64,000 nt of DNA from an uncultured Pelagibacteraceae bacterium (GTDB taxonomy: Bacteria; Pseudomonadota; Alphaproteobacteria; Pelagibacterales; Pelagibacteraceae): positions 1-64,000 of the forward strand of contig CACBMB010000001.1 in NCBI GenBank assembly GCA_902540275.1, given 5' to 3'. The position numbers were made by a program, and so were the translations under genes. The notes beneath the pieces are model-generated. The model ran no database searches, was not told where the DNA came from, and was given only the letters and a program-made list of their open reading frames with translations. This document shows positions 45,156-54,212 of this stretch, piece by piece (the first letter of the stretch is position 1; each line of letters opens with the position of its first letter).

Positions 45156-46009
45156 TAAATTGCTCCTTTTTTCTCAGTAGGTTCTAAGTTATCGTAGTTC
45201 CATAATTTTTTACCAGCTACAATTTTCTTCATTTTACTCACATTAAAATTTTCACCGATTTCAGCAACCTTCAATTTTCTTTTTAGCCAATCTTGATCAC
45301 TTTTAGTTAATTCGGCGTCAACTGCATCACTACCATAAGAACCAATTTCTCCACCTACGAAAATTGTCCCATCATACATCGAGTCACCTAGATTTATCCC
45401 TACATTACCCAAAATAATTATTCTTCCTCTTTGCATCATAAAGCCTGTAAAAGCACCAGCATCTCCACCAATAATTATAGTTCCACCCTTCATATCAATA
45501 CCAGTTCTAGCACCAACACTTCCTTTGCATATCAGATCTCCACCTCTAATGGCTGCTCCAAAACAAGATCCAGCATTTTTTTCAATAACTACCTTACCAG
45601 CCATTAAATTTTCGGCACATGACCAGCCAACTCGACCATTGATTCGAACTATTGGTCCATCGCATGAACCTATTCCAAAATAACCCAAACTACCTTCAAA
45701 GATTAAATTTAGTTTATTTAAAATTCCAACACCTATACTATGTTTACCTTGAGGATTTTTAATAACTATAGTTCCATAACCTTGGCTCATTAAATTATCA
45801 ATTTCTTTATTTGCATCTGCTGCTGTCATATCTTTAACATCAAGATCTGTTCTTTTATTGAAATCTACGTCGTAAGTTCCAAAGTAATAAAAATTTTCTG
45901 CCTCATCAGGGTTAAAAAATTTTTGTTGCGTTCTACCTGTTAAAACTTCTGAGTGCATACCCATAGCTTGGGCTTTAGTTTTTTTTGTAACGTTTTTTAA
46001 ATTTGCCAT
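45155..46009 (-). CDS. mgsB: N-methylglutamate synthase subunit B (GXGXG domain)
   Basis: A 284-residue protein corresponding to the GXGXG beta-helix domain of glutamate synthase. The repeated strand pattern is clear: GYFGIGSCDGPIVRI, AAIRGGDLICKGSVGARTG, GTIIIGGDAGAFTGFMM and GTIFVGGEIGSYGSDA. It is the structural subunit between the amidotransferase and FMN modules. The start overlaps the end of mgsA by 13 bp, so the subunits are made in stoichiometric order. Confidence 0.82.
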   Translation of the reverse strand: MANLKNVTKKTKAQAMGMHSEVLTGRTQQKFFNPDEAENFYYFGTYDVDFNKRTDLDVKDMTAADANKEIDNLMSQGYGTIVIKNPQGKHSIGVGILNKLNLIFEGSLGYFGIGSCDGPIVRINGRVGWSCAENLMAGKVVIEKNAGSCFGAAIRGGDLICKGSVGARTGIDMKGGTIIIGGDAGAFTGFMMQRGRIIILGNVGINLGDSMYDGTIFVGGEIGSYGSDAVDAELTKSDQDWLKRKLKVAEIGENFNVSKMKKIVAGKKLWNYDNLEPTEKKGAI

Positions 46010-46941
46010 ACTTTTACCTCTCCATCAAACGGATCATAAGTATCTATTTCTTGAGGCAATATTGATCTTATTGCTATTTCCTCAGAGCCCATTGCTACCA
46101 ACTCATCAGACTCATATAAAACTAAAGGTTTTGCAGCCATTGTATCCTTTGCCATACCCAAAGAATCTTTAGTTGCTACGAAGTATGTAAAAACACCATC
46201 TAAACCTGTAAGAGACTCTTTCATACCTTCCTCTAGTGAAGCCCCATCTCTCATTTTTTCCGCCAAATAAACAGCGATAAGTTCAGAGTCACACTCAGAC
46301 ATAAAACGCATTCCTTTATTTTCTAGAGCTCTTCTGTTATTCCAATAATTTGTCAACTGACCATTGTGAACAACTGAAACATCACTAAAAGGATAACCCC
46401 AAAAAGGGTGAGCTGATTTAATGTCTACTCCAGACTCTGTTGCCATTCTAGCATGGCCTATTGCATGAGTACCAACAAGTTTATCAAGATTATATCTATC
46501 ACAAACCATTTTAGCATTTCCAAGATCTTTAATTACTTCTAATGATTTTCCCATTGAAAGAATTTCAACACCTGGGATACTTTCTATTTTTTGTGAAAAT
46601 TCCAATAAATCTTTTTTATTGTATTCAATTTCATATCTTAAAGAGTATGGAAGAATTCTATCTTCTTTAATAATTTTTGCTCCCATTTCTGAAAGGTAAC
46701 TATCTACAATCTTTTTTCTTTCATCATAAACTGATACATCTTCTGCAACTGATGTACTACCTTCACCAACATTTTCACCTACTTTGAATCTCATGATGAA
46801 ATTTTTTCCATCAGTATCTCCATATAATGCATAACCAGTAGAGTCTTCACCCCTATGCTTTAAGGCTTGTAACATACCTTGTAATTCATGACCAACTTTT
46901 GAAGATTTTCCTCTATGAATTAATCCAGCTATTCCGCACAT
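45997..46941 (-). CDS. mgsA: N-methylglutamate synthase subunit A (class II glutamine amidotransferase)
   Basis: 314 residues with the N-terminal nucleophile Cys2 (MCGIAGLIHRG), the GHARMATESGVDIKSAHPFW loop and the VVHNGQLTNYWNNR strand of class II amidotransferases. In MgsABC this domain handles the amide of gamma-glutamylmethylamide, releasing methylamine to the synthase. GAGGAA precedes the ATG. Divergence from purF and gltB amidotransferase domains and linkage to mgsB/C favour this assignment over asnB or glmS. Confidence 0.82.
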   Translation of the reverse strand: MCGIAGLIHRGKSSKVGHELQGMLQALKHRGEDSTGYALYGDTDGKNFIMRFKVGENVGEGSTSVAEDVSVYDERKKIVDSYLSEMGAKIIKEDRILPYSLRYEIEYNKKDLLEFSQKIESIPGVEILSMGKSLEVIKDLGNAKMVCDRYNLDKLVGTHAIGHARMATESGVDIKSAHPFWGYPFSDVSVVHNGQLTNYWNNRRALENKGMRFMSECDSELIAVYLAEKMRDGASLEEGMKESLTGLDGVFTYFVATKDSLGMAKDTMAAKPLVLYESDELVAMGSEEIAIRSILPQEIDTYDPFDGEVKVWQI

Positions 46942-46965
46942 ATACTTTTCCTCACTTAGTATTTT

Positions 46966-48435
46966 TTATGGTAAGCAATCTAAATACGTATCTAGATCCC
47001 ATTGAGTTGTTGCTCCTAAAAATCTTTCCCACTCATCATTTTTATACCAGTGAAAAACTTTGTACATTTCATCTGGCATAGCAGATTTAATAACTTCATC
47101 CTCAGATAATCTTGCTAAAGCTTCACCTAAACTTAGCGGAAGTTTTTTAACGTCTTTTCCTGCTTTTTGAGCTTCATAAATATTTCTAGATTCTGGAGCA
47201 GCAGGTTTCATTTTGTTACTTATTCCATGGTCACAAGCCTTTAATAAAGCTGCACCCAATAAGTATGGATTATGCATAGAGTCTACTGACCTATATTCAA
47301 ATCTTCCAGGCGCAGATACTCTCAACCCACAAGTTCTATTTTGATAACCCCAGTCAGCATAAACAGGTGCCCAAAAACCTTGGTCCCATAATCTCCTGTA
47401 AGAGTTTACCGTTGATGAACCTAAAGCAGTTAATGCAGGTAAATGTTCCATGATACCAGCTATCGATTGCAAACCAATTTTACCTGGCAACTGCATATCT
47501 TTTGTATCTGGCATAAAGGTATTAGTTCCACCTTCAACATAGCTAAAAACTTCTTCAACACCTGGTAAAGTTTTATTTCCAAGTTTATTTAGTTTAATTT
47601 TTCCACCTTTCCATAAAGACATGTTTGTATGACATCCACTTGCTGAAACGCCCATAAAAGGTTTAGTCATAAAACACGCAATCAAACCATGTTCTCTTGC
47701 AACTTGAGCACAAATTTGTCTGTATGTAGATAATCTATCTGCATTTCTTAATACGTTATCATATGTCCAGTTTAATTCTAATTGACCAGGAGCATCTTCA
47801 TGATCACCTTGAATCATGTCTAGACCCATTGCTTTTGCATATTCTATTACCTTCATAAACACTGGTCTTAAAGATTCGAATTGATCTATGTGATAACAGA
47901 AGGGTTTAGAAAACCCTTTACCTGTTGGAGTACCATCCTGATTTTTTGTAAGCCACATCATTTCTGGTTCAGTTCCAACTCTTAATTCAAGACCATGTTT
48001 TTTTTGGAATTCATCCATAAAAATTCTTAAATTTCCTCTGCAATCAGAAGTTAAATGACCACCTGGATTATTTCTTTCTTCTCTATTTCTAAAACAAGTT
48101 ACAAAAACTCTGCCTACTCTTTTATCCCAAGGTAATTGACAAAATGTTTCAGGATCAGGAATACCCACAAGCTCCATTGCTTCAGGTCCATACCCAATAT
48201 AATTGTTGTGACGATCTAAAAATAAATTTGCTGTAGCACCGTATACTAATTGAAAGCCTTTTTCCGCTGTTCTTTCCCAATGATCTGCTGGAATTCCTTT
48301 TCCTACTACTCTTCCTGTTACTGAAATAAATTGATAATAAATATATGAAATTCCTAACTCGTTAATTTTTTCCCTTACTCTTTTAACTAATTTAGCTCTA
48401 CCTGGTTGGTTAACATGTTTTTCTAGATCCGTCAT
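46966..48435 (-). CDS. Glutamine synthetase-family ligase of the mgs operon
   Basis: A 489-residue glutamine synthetase-family protein with GDHEDAPGQLELNWTYD metal ligands, VSASGCHTNMSLWKGG, STVNSYRRLWDQGFWAP and APGRFEYRSVDSMHNPY. It is longer than the GmaS/GlnT-like protein at 39982 and clearly a different branch. It sits between the FAD dehydrogenase and mgsA. It may ligate glutamate to a second amine (dimethylamine or ammonia). GAGGGG precedes the ATG. The substrate is unknown. Confidence 0.72.
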   Translation of the reverse strand: MTDLEKHVNQPGRAKLVKRVREKINELGISYIYYQFISVTGRVVGKGIPADHWERTAEKGFQLVYGATANLFLDRHNNYIGYGPEAMELVGIPDPETFCQLPWDKRVGRVFVTCFRNREERNNPGGHLTSDCRGNLRIFMDEFQKKHGLELRVGTEPEMMWLTKNQDGTPTGKGFSKPFCYHIDQFESLRPVFMKVIEYAKAMGLDMIQGDHEDAPGQLELNWTYDNVLRNADRLSTYRQICAQVAREHGLIACFMTKPFMGVSASGCHTNMSLWKGGKIKLNKLGNKTLPGVEEVFSYVEGGTNTFMPDTKDMQLPGKIGLQSIAGIMEHLPALTALGSSTVNSYRRLWDQGFWAPVYADWGYQNRTCGLRVSAPGRFEYRSVDSMHNPYLLGAALLKACDHGISNKMKPAAPESRNIYEAQKAGKDVKKLPLSLGEALARLSEDEVIKSAMPDEMYKVFHWYKNDEWERFLGATTQWDLDTYLDCLP

Positions 48436-48503
48436 TTTCCCCTCAATGAATTAATATTTACTCAAACGTAGCTGAAAAATTTATTAGTGTCTAGGCTTGA
48501 AGT

Positions 48504-49850
48504 TTAACTCCAAGGAAAAGGACTGTTCGAAGTAGGGTGAAGTTCACCCTTCTCGTAACGGTTGAATCTAAACGGTTTTAATAAATCACTTTCAGTACCA
48601 AGAATTTCTTTTGCTACAAGCTCTCCAACTCCAATCATTTTGTATCCATGATTTGCATCAGCTATCATATAAACATTCTCAAAAAATCTATCGAAGATTG
48701 GAAACGAGTCCGGGGTCATACATCCAAGTCCTCCCGATGGACCTTTTCGATATAAATCAGATTTTCCCTCAAATCTTTTTTGACAATGAGCTAGTGCTGA
48801 ACACCACATTTCACTAAATGCATCAGTAGTTTGATATTCTGGTGAATCAATTCCATACGGATCAACGTTCACTTTATCAAAATGTTTTTTTACTATGTAA
48901 GGAGATGTTCCACCCTGAACTCCTAAACCTTCAATATCTGGTTTGTAATAAATTCCCCATATTTTATCTGTAATTAATTTTTTTGTTTTGTCAGAATATA
49001 GTGGCGCAGTAGAATCTACATGAACAACAGGTGGTTGTTTACCATCGTTTGTTTTTAAGAAATCAGCTTCAACTCCAATAACACCTTCTTGAAGCATCCA
49101 ATAAGTCCACATATCAGTAACATGCATTTTACCATCTTTATCTTTTATATTTGCAGTTTTAGGCAATTCTAACATATTCCAAAAATCTCTAGCCCAAGGT
49201 CCAGCTCCAATAACCACTTGTTCACAATCAATTGTACCTTTATCTGTTTCAACACCTGTTACCGCTTTACTATTACTTCCTCTTTTAAAACCTGTAACTT
49301 TTACACCTTTCATTACTTGAACACCATTTGAAGTGGATTTTTTTTCGAGAGCTTTAATTGAGTCTTTATTAAATGCATAACCACCTTTTTTTTCATGAAG
49401 AATTGATGTGATGCCTTGTGCCTGCCAATCATCAAAAATACCTTTCATATAATTCGTGCAATCTTTTTCACCTTCTATAAAAACAGATTCATACCCAATA
49501 GCTTTTTGTTGTTTGTAAATACTTGCTACATCCTCATGCATTACCTCTGGTGAGATTTGTAAATATCCTACTGGATTGTATTTAAATGCTTTTGGGTCAC
49601 TTTCCCAAACAGAAACTGAATGAGCCATTAATTCTCTCATTGCTGGTTGGAAGTAATTATTTCTCACTACACCGCAAGCTATTCCGCTTGCACCAGCAGC
49701 AGTATCTTTTTTTTCTAAAACTATTATGTCACCGGGATTTTTATAAGTTTCTGATAATTTCCAAGCAGTACTTAAACCGTGGATACCTCCACCAATTATA
49801 ACTACTTTTGCTTTTGTCGGTAATGACATACATGCATCTTTATTTTTCAT
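48504..49850 (-). CDS. FAD-dependent amine dehydrogenase, sarcosine-oxidase-beta-like
   Basis: A 448-residue DAO-family flavoenzyme. The FAD motif is VVIIGGGIHGLSTAWKL near 15-31, with the covalent-type or FAD-contact Arg/Asn loop GVVRNNYFQPAMREL. The C-terminal half has CMTPDSFPIFDRFFENVYMIADANHGYKM, which closes the FAD site. Similar to the beta subunit of sarcosine oxidase and to MgdA of N-methylglutamate dehydrogenase. Other subunits (alpha, gamma, delta) are not found nearby, so it may act alone. ATG at 49850 is used; another ATG lies seven codons later (49829). Confidence 0.72.
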   Translation of the reverse strand: MKNKDACMSLPTKAKVVIIGGGIHGLSTAWKLSETYKNPGDIIVLEKKDTAAGASGIACGVVRNNYFQPAMRELMAHSVSVWESDPKAFKYNPVGYLQISPEVMHEDVASIYKQQKAIGYESVFIEGEKDCTNYMKGIFDDWQAQGITSILHEKKGGYAFNKDSIKALEKKSTSNGVQVMKGVKVTGFKRGSNSKAVTGVETDKGTIDCEQVVIGAGPWARDFWNMLELPKTANIKDKDGKMHVTDMWTYWMLQEGVIGVEADFLKTNDGKQPPVVHVDSTAPLYSDKTKKLITDKIWGIYYKPDIEGLGVQGGTSPYIVKKHFDKVNVDPYGIDSPEYQTTDAFSEMWCSALAHCQKRFEGKSDLYRKGPSGGLGCMTPDSFPIFDRFFENVYMIADANHGYKMIGVGELVAKEILGTESDLLKPFRFNRYEKGELHPTSNSPFPWS

Positions 49851-49888
49851 GCGACGTAAATATATAATTTTTTATATATATAAAATAT

Positions 49889-49908
49889 ATAAGTAATTAA
49901 TTACTTAT
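49889..49908. promoter_or_regulatory. 20-bp perfect palindrome, probable operator
   Basis: ATAAGTAATT (49889-49898) followed by its exact reverse complement AATTACTTAT (49899-49908). The centre is 48 bp before the FAD-dehydrogenase ATG and the site lies just after the stop of the winged-helix-like gene. Length and symmetry fit a MarR/dimer-type regulator site, and the gene beside it encodes a candidate regulator. A+T-rich DNA can form palindromes by chance, but 20 perfect bases is long. Confidence 0.5.
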
Positions 49909-49911
49909 CCT

Positions 49912-50262
49912 TTAGAAGCTAATATTTTTAAGCGTAGCCAAATATTGATTGAATTCCTCAATGAATGCTTCACTAGGTTTTATGTGTTTTTTTCTTTGAT
50001 CACCAGAAGTTTTTTCAAGGAAAAAAAAACCTTTTTCACATGCCTCATTTATCATTAAAGCAGACTTTGGTCGTGAAGTTTTAAACAATTTTGTCTTCAA
50101 TTCCTCAACAGTCAGATTTTCTTTATATTTAAAAGCATGCATTACAAGAAGCATCATATGATAATGTGATGGTGATTTTCTAAAAAAGTAATTACTAGAC
50201 ATATGAGATAGTTTCATTTGATCTTCCCAAAACTCTAATAAATCTTTTGTAGTTTTTGCCAT
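49912..50262 (-). CDS. Small winged-helix-like protein, candidate regulator of the amine genes
   Basis: 116 residues without signal or membrane segment. Helices around HYHMMLLVMHAFKY, NLTVEELKTKLFKTSRPKSALMINEACEKG and a wing-like basic strand (TSGDQRKKHIKPSEAF) resemble a short MarR-type winged helix. Its ATG overlaps the tdm stop by one base (TAATG), so it is translated from the tdm message. No ligand pocket can be inferred. Confidence 0.55.
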   Translation of the reverse strand: MAKTTKDLLEFWEDQMKLSHMSSNYFFRKSPSHYHMMLLVMHAFKYKENLTVEELKTKLFKTSRPKSALMINEACEKGFFFLEKTSGDQRKKHIKPSEAFIEEFNQYLATLKNISF

Positions 50263-52601
50263 TAAGATTTTACTCTAGTCTTTTTGGGGTCAAAATGAGG
50301 AAATGCTACAACTTTTGCAGAAATTCTTTTTTGATGACCATCAATTTTTCCAACCTCAACTTCTGTTCCAGGTTCTGAATATTGAGTATCAATTCTGCAT
50401 AAAGCTATATTTTTATTTAGAGTTGTTGATAAACAGCCACTTGTCACTATTCCAACTTGTGATCTTCCAACATGCAAACAATCACCGTGACCAGCATGTT
50501 CTTTTCCAATAAGCTCTAAACCAACAAGTTTTTTTTGAGGATTTGCTTTTCTTTCTTTTAAAATTTCTTTTCCTATAAAATCTTCCTCTTTTGTTTTTAG
50601 GGGTACTGCAAAACCGATCCCAGCTTCAAAGGGATCTTGTTGACCATCAAACTCATTACCAAATAAAATTAAACCTGCTTCAATTCTTAATTTATCTAAA
50701 GCTGCAAATCCTGCAGGAATTAAACCATGATCTTTTCCAGCTTCCATGAGTTTATCCCATACCTCAGGCGCATTTTTTGGATGACACCAAACCTCATAAC
50801 CAAGCTCACCTGTATAACCTGTTCTTGAAACTATTAGTGGAATACCTTGAAGTTCTTCAACTCTACAAATTGTAAACCTAAACCACTCTAATTCATCTAT
50901 TGATGGTTGAGTAGGAGGAGTAAAAATTAATTTTTTTAGTATTTCTCTACTTTTAGGTCCTTGAATAGAAACATTGCTAATTTGATCTGTAGAATTTTTT
51001 ACATTTACTTTAAAGTTTTTTTTCTTAGCCACTTCCTTTAACCATTCACCAGCATATTCATCACCACAAATCCATCGAAAACCAGTTTCGCTTAATCTTA
51101 ACAATGTACCATCATCAAACATCATTCCATTTTCATAACACATTGCAGAATAGACAACCTGGCCAACTGAAAGCTTTTTGATATTTCTTGTTAATGTATA
51201 ATTCATTAACTCTTCAGCATCTGGTCCAATAACTTCAAATTTTCTTAAAGATGATAAATCAATTAGTACAGCTTTTTCCCTACAAGCATTATATTCTTCA
51301 ACTACACCATGTTTAGTGTAATCGTTAGGTAACCAAAATCCTCTTGCATCAATAAAGTTTCTCGTTAATTTCGATGTTCTCTCATAAAAACCAGAATTTC
51401 TTGTTAGTTTTTTTTCAGAGTCTGTTTTCATTCTAAAAGCAAATGATTTTGAAAATTCTTTTTTTTTGTCATAAGTTCTAACAAAAATATCAGTTGGATT
51501 CCACGAATTACATGCATCGATATCACTTGGACATGCAGTAGTTCCAATGGTTAAATCCTTTAGAGCTCTAAACATTACATAGTCGCCAGGCCTTGCAAAC
51601 GATTCATCAGAAATAACAGAATTTAATCCTGAAGATGAAGTATTAAAAAATAAGTTGATAGCATGCCAACCTTTTTGTTTTTGAACACCATATTTAGACA
51701 TTGAATTTGTTAAATTATCTGAGCAATTTGAGTGACCAAAATATCCTGCATCTTCGTAATATTTTGAAGTACAAGCTAAGTTAAATGTATCATGTTTTCC
51801 AACTGTGTCTCTGATAACTTCAACAAGGGGTTCATGATCAGTATCATAGAATTTTGAAAATAAACCTGGTCCTGGAAAAGTATTACCCATAAATGTTCTA
51901 GTTGTTTGCCAATCGAGACCCTTTTCAATTTTTTTATCCAGCTTTCTAGTATCAAATGCTACAAAGTCAGAACATTGTCTTCCTGCTGGGCTAATAATTT
52001 GAATATAATCACCTTCTTTAACTTGATAAGAAATTGAAGTCATTCTATCTATATTTTTTTCATAATTTGGTTCAAAAACTGGATCAGGTATAATCGATAA
52101 TTCTTTATCATTAATAATTTTGGCTCTTTTTATAAATATTGTTAAATCACTTGAGGGATTTTGTTCACTTACTAGCATATCATTTTGTGGGGCTGAAAAA
52201 ATTACATAGCATTTATCTTTTGATTTGATTTTTATTTTTTCGCCACTAGGAGTTTTTTCATCAAATAAAATAGATGATTTGGATTTATTAATATCTAAGT
52301 TTCTTTTTTTTAATTGTAGATTTGTAATTAAGGAACTTTCATCTTTTTTTTTTAGTATTTCCTTAATAAAACTTATTTTGCCATTTTCTTTTTGATTTAG
52401 AATTCCAAGTTCAGATTTTCCATCTTTATCAAAACAAATTATTTCACAAATTTGATTTCCTTCATCGTTTATTATTTCTATTTCATCATCAGGAAAAATT
52501 TGTAAACCAGTAAGACCACCAGCATTTACAACATGCCTTTCAACTCCAGGTGGTAGCACATTTAGTCCCGGTTCTTTAATATCTAAAGTAGTTTGCGACA
52601 T
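50262..52601 (-). CDS. tdm: Trimethylamine N-oxide demethylase (Tdm: DUF1989 plus GcvT fusion)
   Basis: A 779-residue protein with the two-part layout of Tdm. The N-terminal half (about 165-390) is a DUF1989 domain with its metal cysteines in view: GRQCSDF (near 208), LACTS (near 275), NCSD (near 293) and ACPSDIDACNSW (355-362). The C-terminal part (about 395-775) is a GcvT-like tetrahydrofolate-binding domain (YTLTRNIKKLSVGQVVYSAM, SRTGYTGELGYEVW). Tdm splits TMAO to dimethylamine and formaldehyde, and the GcvT half captures the one-carbon unit on folate. The gene diverges from tmoX with a 100-bp gap. Confidence is high because both domains and the neighbours agree. Confidence 0.87.
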   Translation of the reverse strand: MSQTTLDIKEPGLNVLPPGVERHVVNAGGLTGLQIFPDDEIEIINDEGNQICEIICFDKDGKSELGILNQKENGKISFIKEILKKKDESSLITNLQLKKRNLDINKSKSSILFDEKTPSGEKIKIKSKDKCYVIFSAPQNDMLVSEQNPSSDLTIFIKRAKIINDKELSIIPDPVFEPNYEKNIDRMTSISYQVKEGDYIQIISPAGRQCSDFVAFDTRKLDKKIEKGLDWQTTRTFMGNTFPGPGLFSKFYDTDHEPLVEVIRDTVGKHDTFNLACTSKYYEDAGYFGHSNCSDNLTNSMSKYGVQKQKGWHAINLFFNTSSSGLNSVISDESFARPGDYVMFRALKDLTIGTTACPSDIDACNSWNPTDIFVRTYDKKKEFSKSFAFRMKTDSEKKLTRNSGFYERTSKLTRNFIDARGFWLPNDYTKHGVVEEYNACREKAVLIDLSSLRKFEVIGPDAEELMNYTLTRNIKKLSVGQVVYSAMCYENGMMFDDGTLLRLSETGFRWICGDEYAGEWLKEVAKKKNFKVNVKNSTDQISNVSIQGPKSREILKKLIFTPPTQPSIDELEWFRFTICRVEELQGIPLIVSRTGYTGELGYEVWCHPKNAPEVWDKLMEAGKDHGLIPAGFAALDKLRIEAGLILFGNEFDGQQDPFEAGIGFAVPLKTKEEDFIGKEILKERKANPQKKLVGLELIGKEHAGHGDCLHVGRSQVGIVTSGCLSTTLNKNIALCRIDTQYSEPGTEVEVGKIDGHQKRISAKVVAFPHFDPKKTRVKS

Positions 52602-52641
52602 TTTTTATAATCTATTGTTATAATATATAAATATCTAGTAG

Positions 52642-52670
52642 TTGACTATCATTTTACTTAAGCACATACT
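52642..52670 (+). promoter_or_regulatory. Sigma-70-type promoter for tmoX
   Basis: TTGACT (52642-52647) and CATACT (52665-52670) are spaced by 17 bp. Transcription would start near 52677, giving a leader of about 25 bases with AAGGGG-type ribosome-binding sequence (AAAGGGGAAT) before the ATG at 52702. A 12-bp palindrome CTTAATATTAAG (52678-52689) covers the start site and might be an operator. Confidence 0.55.
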
Positions 52671-52701
52671 AACGTCACTTAATATTAAGAAAGGGGAATA
52701 A

Positions 52702-53649
52702 ATGCGAAAAATAATATCATTATTATCTGCTATGATAATCTCAGCAGTAAGTTTTGCTGGAATTTCAAATGCTGCAGATAGTAAAAAGCCCATCGTAATC
52801 CCAACTCATAACTGGTCAAGCCAAATTGTAATGGCTTACGTTATTGGTGGAATTATGGAAGATATGGGAAATAATGTAAAATATGTTAACGCTGACTCAC
52901 AAGCAGTTTACGAGTCAATTAGAATTGGCGATGTAACTATATCTCACGAAGTGTGGGAATCAGCTTTTGGTAAATCATTCACAACAGCATTGGATAAAGG
53001 TGGATTGCTTGACTGGGGTGACCACGAAGCAAGAACACTTGAAGATATGGGATATCCAAACTGGGTTACTGAAAAAGGGTTATGCCCTGGATTACCAGAC
53101 TGGACTGCTTTGAAAAATCCTGACTGTGCTAAAAACTTTACAACACCTGACTCACCAGATGGAAAAGGAAGAATGTTGGAAGGTCCACAAACTTGGCATG
53201 GTGACTTAATTCCACAAAGGGTTGACGCTTTAGGTTTAGGAGATCTTTGGTGGGTTAAATTTGCTGGAAGTGCTGATGCACTTTGGGCGGAGTTAGCAGC
53301 AGCTGAAAAAGAAGGAAGAGGAACAATCATCTTTAACTGGACGCCTAATTTTACAGATGGTGCTGGTTTTACATTTATAGATTTTCCTCCATACACAGCA
53401 GGTTGCAGACCTGAAGATGGAGGAGATGGAAAATGTGGTTCGCCAGATGGTTATTTGAAAAAAGCAGTTAACGCTGATTTTCCAAAAACTCATCCAAAAG
53501 CAGCAGCTATGTTCAAAAAACTTTCTTTCACAACAAGTCAAATTGGTGCGATGGCAGCTTTAGTTGACATTGATAAGATGACTCATGAAGATGCAGCTAA
53601 GAAATGGCTGAAAGATAATAAGAAAGTTTGGAAAGCTTTTACTAAATAA
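52702..53649 (+). CDS. tmoX: TMAO/betaine-type ABC transporter binding protein (TmoX)
   Basis: A 315-residue periplasmic binding protein of the OpuAC/ProX-like family with a signal peptide (about 1-24). Conserved Trp residues that form the aromatic cage for quaternary amines are visible: HNWSSQIV near 38, VWESAFGKSF near 88, WHGD near 168, DLWWVKFAG near 183 and NWTPNF near 213. Linkage to tdm, tmoV, tmoW and tmm favours TMAO over glycine betaine. It has its own promoter and a strong terminator after the stop. Confidence 0.8.
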   Translation: MRKIISLLSAMIISAVSFAGISNAADSKKPIVIPTHNWSSQIVMAYVIGGIMEDMGNNVKYVNADSQAVYESIRIGDVTISHEVWESAFGKSFTTALDKGGLLDWGDHEARTLEDMGYPNWVTEKGLCPGLPDWTALKNPDCAKNFTTPDSPDGKGRMLEGPQTWHGDLIPQRVDALGLGDLWWVKFAGSADALWAELAAAEKEGRGTIIFNWTPNFTDGAGFTFIDFPPYTAGCRPEDGGDGKCGSPDGYLKKAVNADFPKTHPKAAAMFKKLSFTTSQIGAMAALVDIDKMTHEDAAKKWLKDNKKVWKAFTK

Positions 53650-53671
53650 GGATAAGAGCTATTAAATCTTT

Positions 53672-53708
53672 AAATCTCCCCCAACAATGTTGGGGGAGAT
53701 TTTTTTTT
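53672..53708 (+). terminator. Intrinsic terminator after tmoX
   Basis: TCTCCCCCAA (53675-53684) pairs with TTGGGGGAGA (53690-53699) around a short loop, flanked by AAA and a T-run (53700-53708). It limits transcription from the tmoX promoter to the binding-protein gene. Confidence 0.9.
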
Positions 53709-53716
53709 AAAAAAAT

Positions 53717-54178
53717 ATGAGTAAATACTTTTTAAGCATATTCATTAGTTTATCATTTTTTGGTCAAACTTTTGCAAAAGATGTAAGTATTAATGAGAAT
53801 ATTGATCTTAAGTTTGTTTGTGATTTAGAGAAAAAAATAATTAAAAATTCAGAATATAATTATCAAACTTTTTTAGCCAAAGATTTGAATGAAAAAGGTT
53901 TGGATAAATTTGAAATTCAATCAAAACAACCAGAGACACTTTTAATTAGAGGATTATCATTATTTCTCTCAGATACAAAAAAATTAAATGTTAAGGTTGT
54001 TAATAAAGATGTGGTTTTATTTAAATCGATTGATCAAGAAAAAAATTATTCAGAGTCAGGTATTATCACGAGAAAAACAGGAGAGTTAATTCATGAAATT
54101 ACAAGAAATATAAAAAGTGAAAATGCAGAAAAATATATTTCAATATATTCATGCATGAAACATGATCAAAAAGTCTGA
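53717..54178 (+). CDS. Small exported protein of unknown function
   Basis: 153 residues with a signal peptide (about 1-20, ending TFA). The mature part is Lys/Asp/Glu-rich with two Cys (near 37 and 147), probably disulphide-bonded or unpaired, and short beta-strand-like segments (TLLIRGLSLFLSD, VKVVNKDVVLFKS). It sits between tmoX and tmoV with the MORN-repeat and membrane-protein genes. Family not recognised; no link to TMAO uptake is evident beyond position. Confidence 0.55.
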   Translation: MSKYFLSIFISLSFFGQTFAKDVSINENIDLKFVCDLEKKIIKNSEYNYQTFLAKDLNEKGLDKFEIQSKQPETLLIRGLSLFLSDTKKLNVKVVNKDVVLFKSIDQEKNYSESGIITRKTGELIHEITRNIKSENAEKYISIYSCMKHDQKV

Positions 54179-54212
54179 TTTTTTTTTGGTAAATTTTGTG
54201 TAAAGTATTGTT

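Noticed and set aside
52602..52701. A glycine or SAM-type riboswitch upstream of tdm or tmoX.
   Set aside because: The 100-bp gap has no conserved riboswitch core or paired stems that I can recognise, and the predicted tmoX leader of about 25 bases is too short to hold one.
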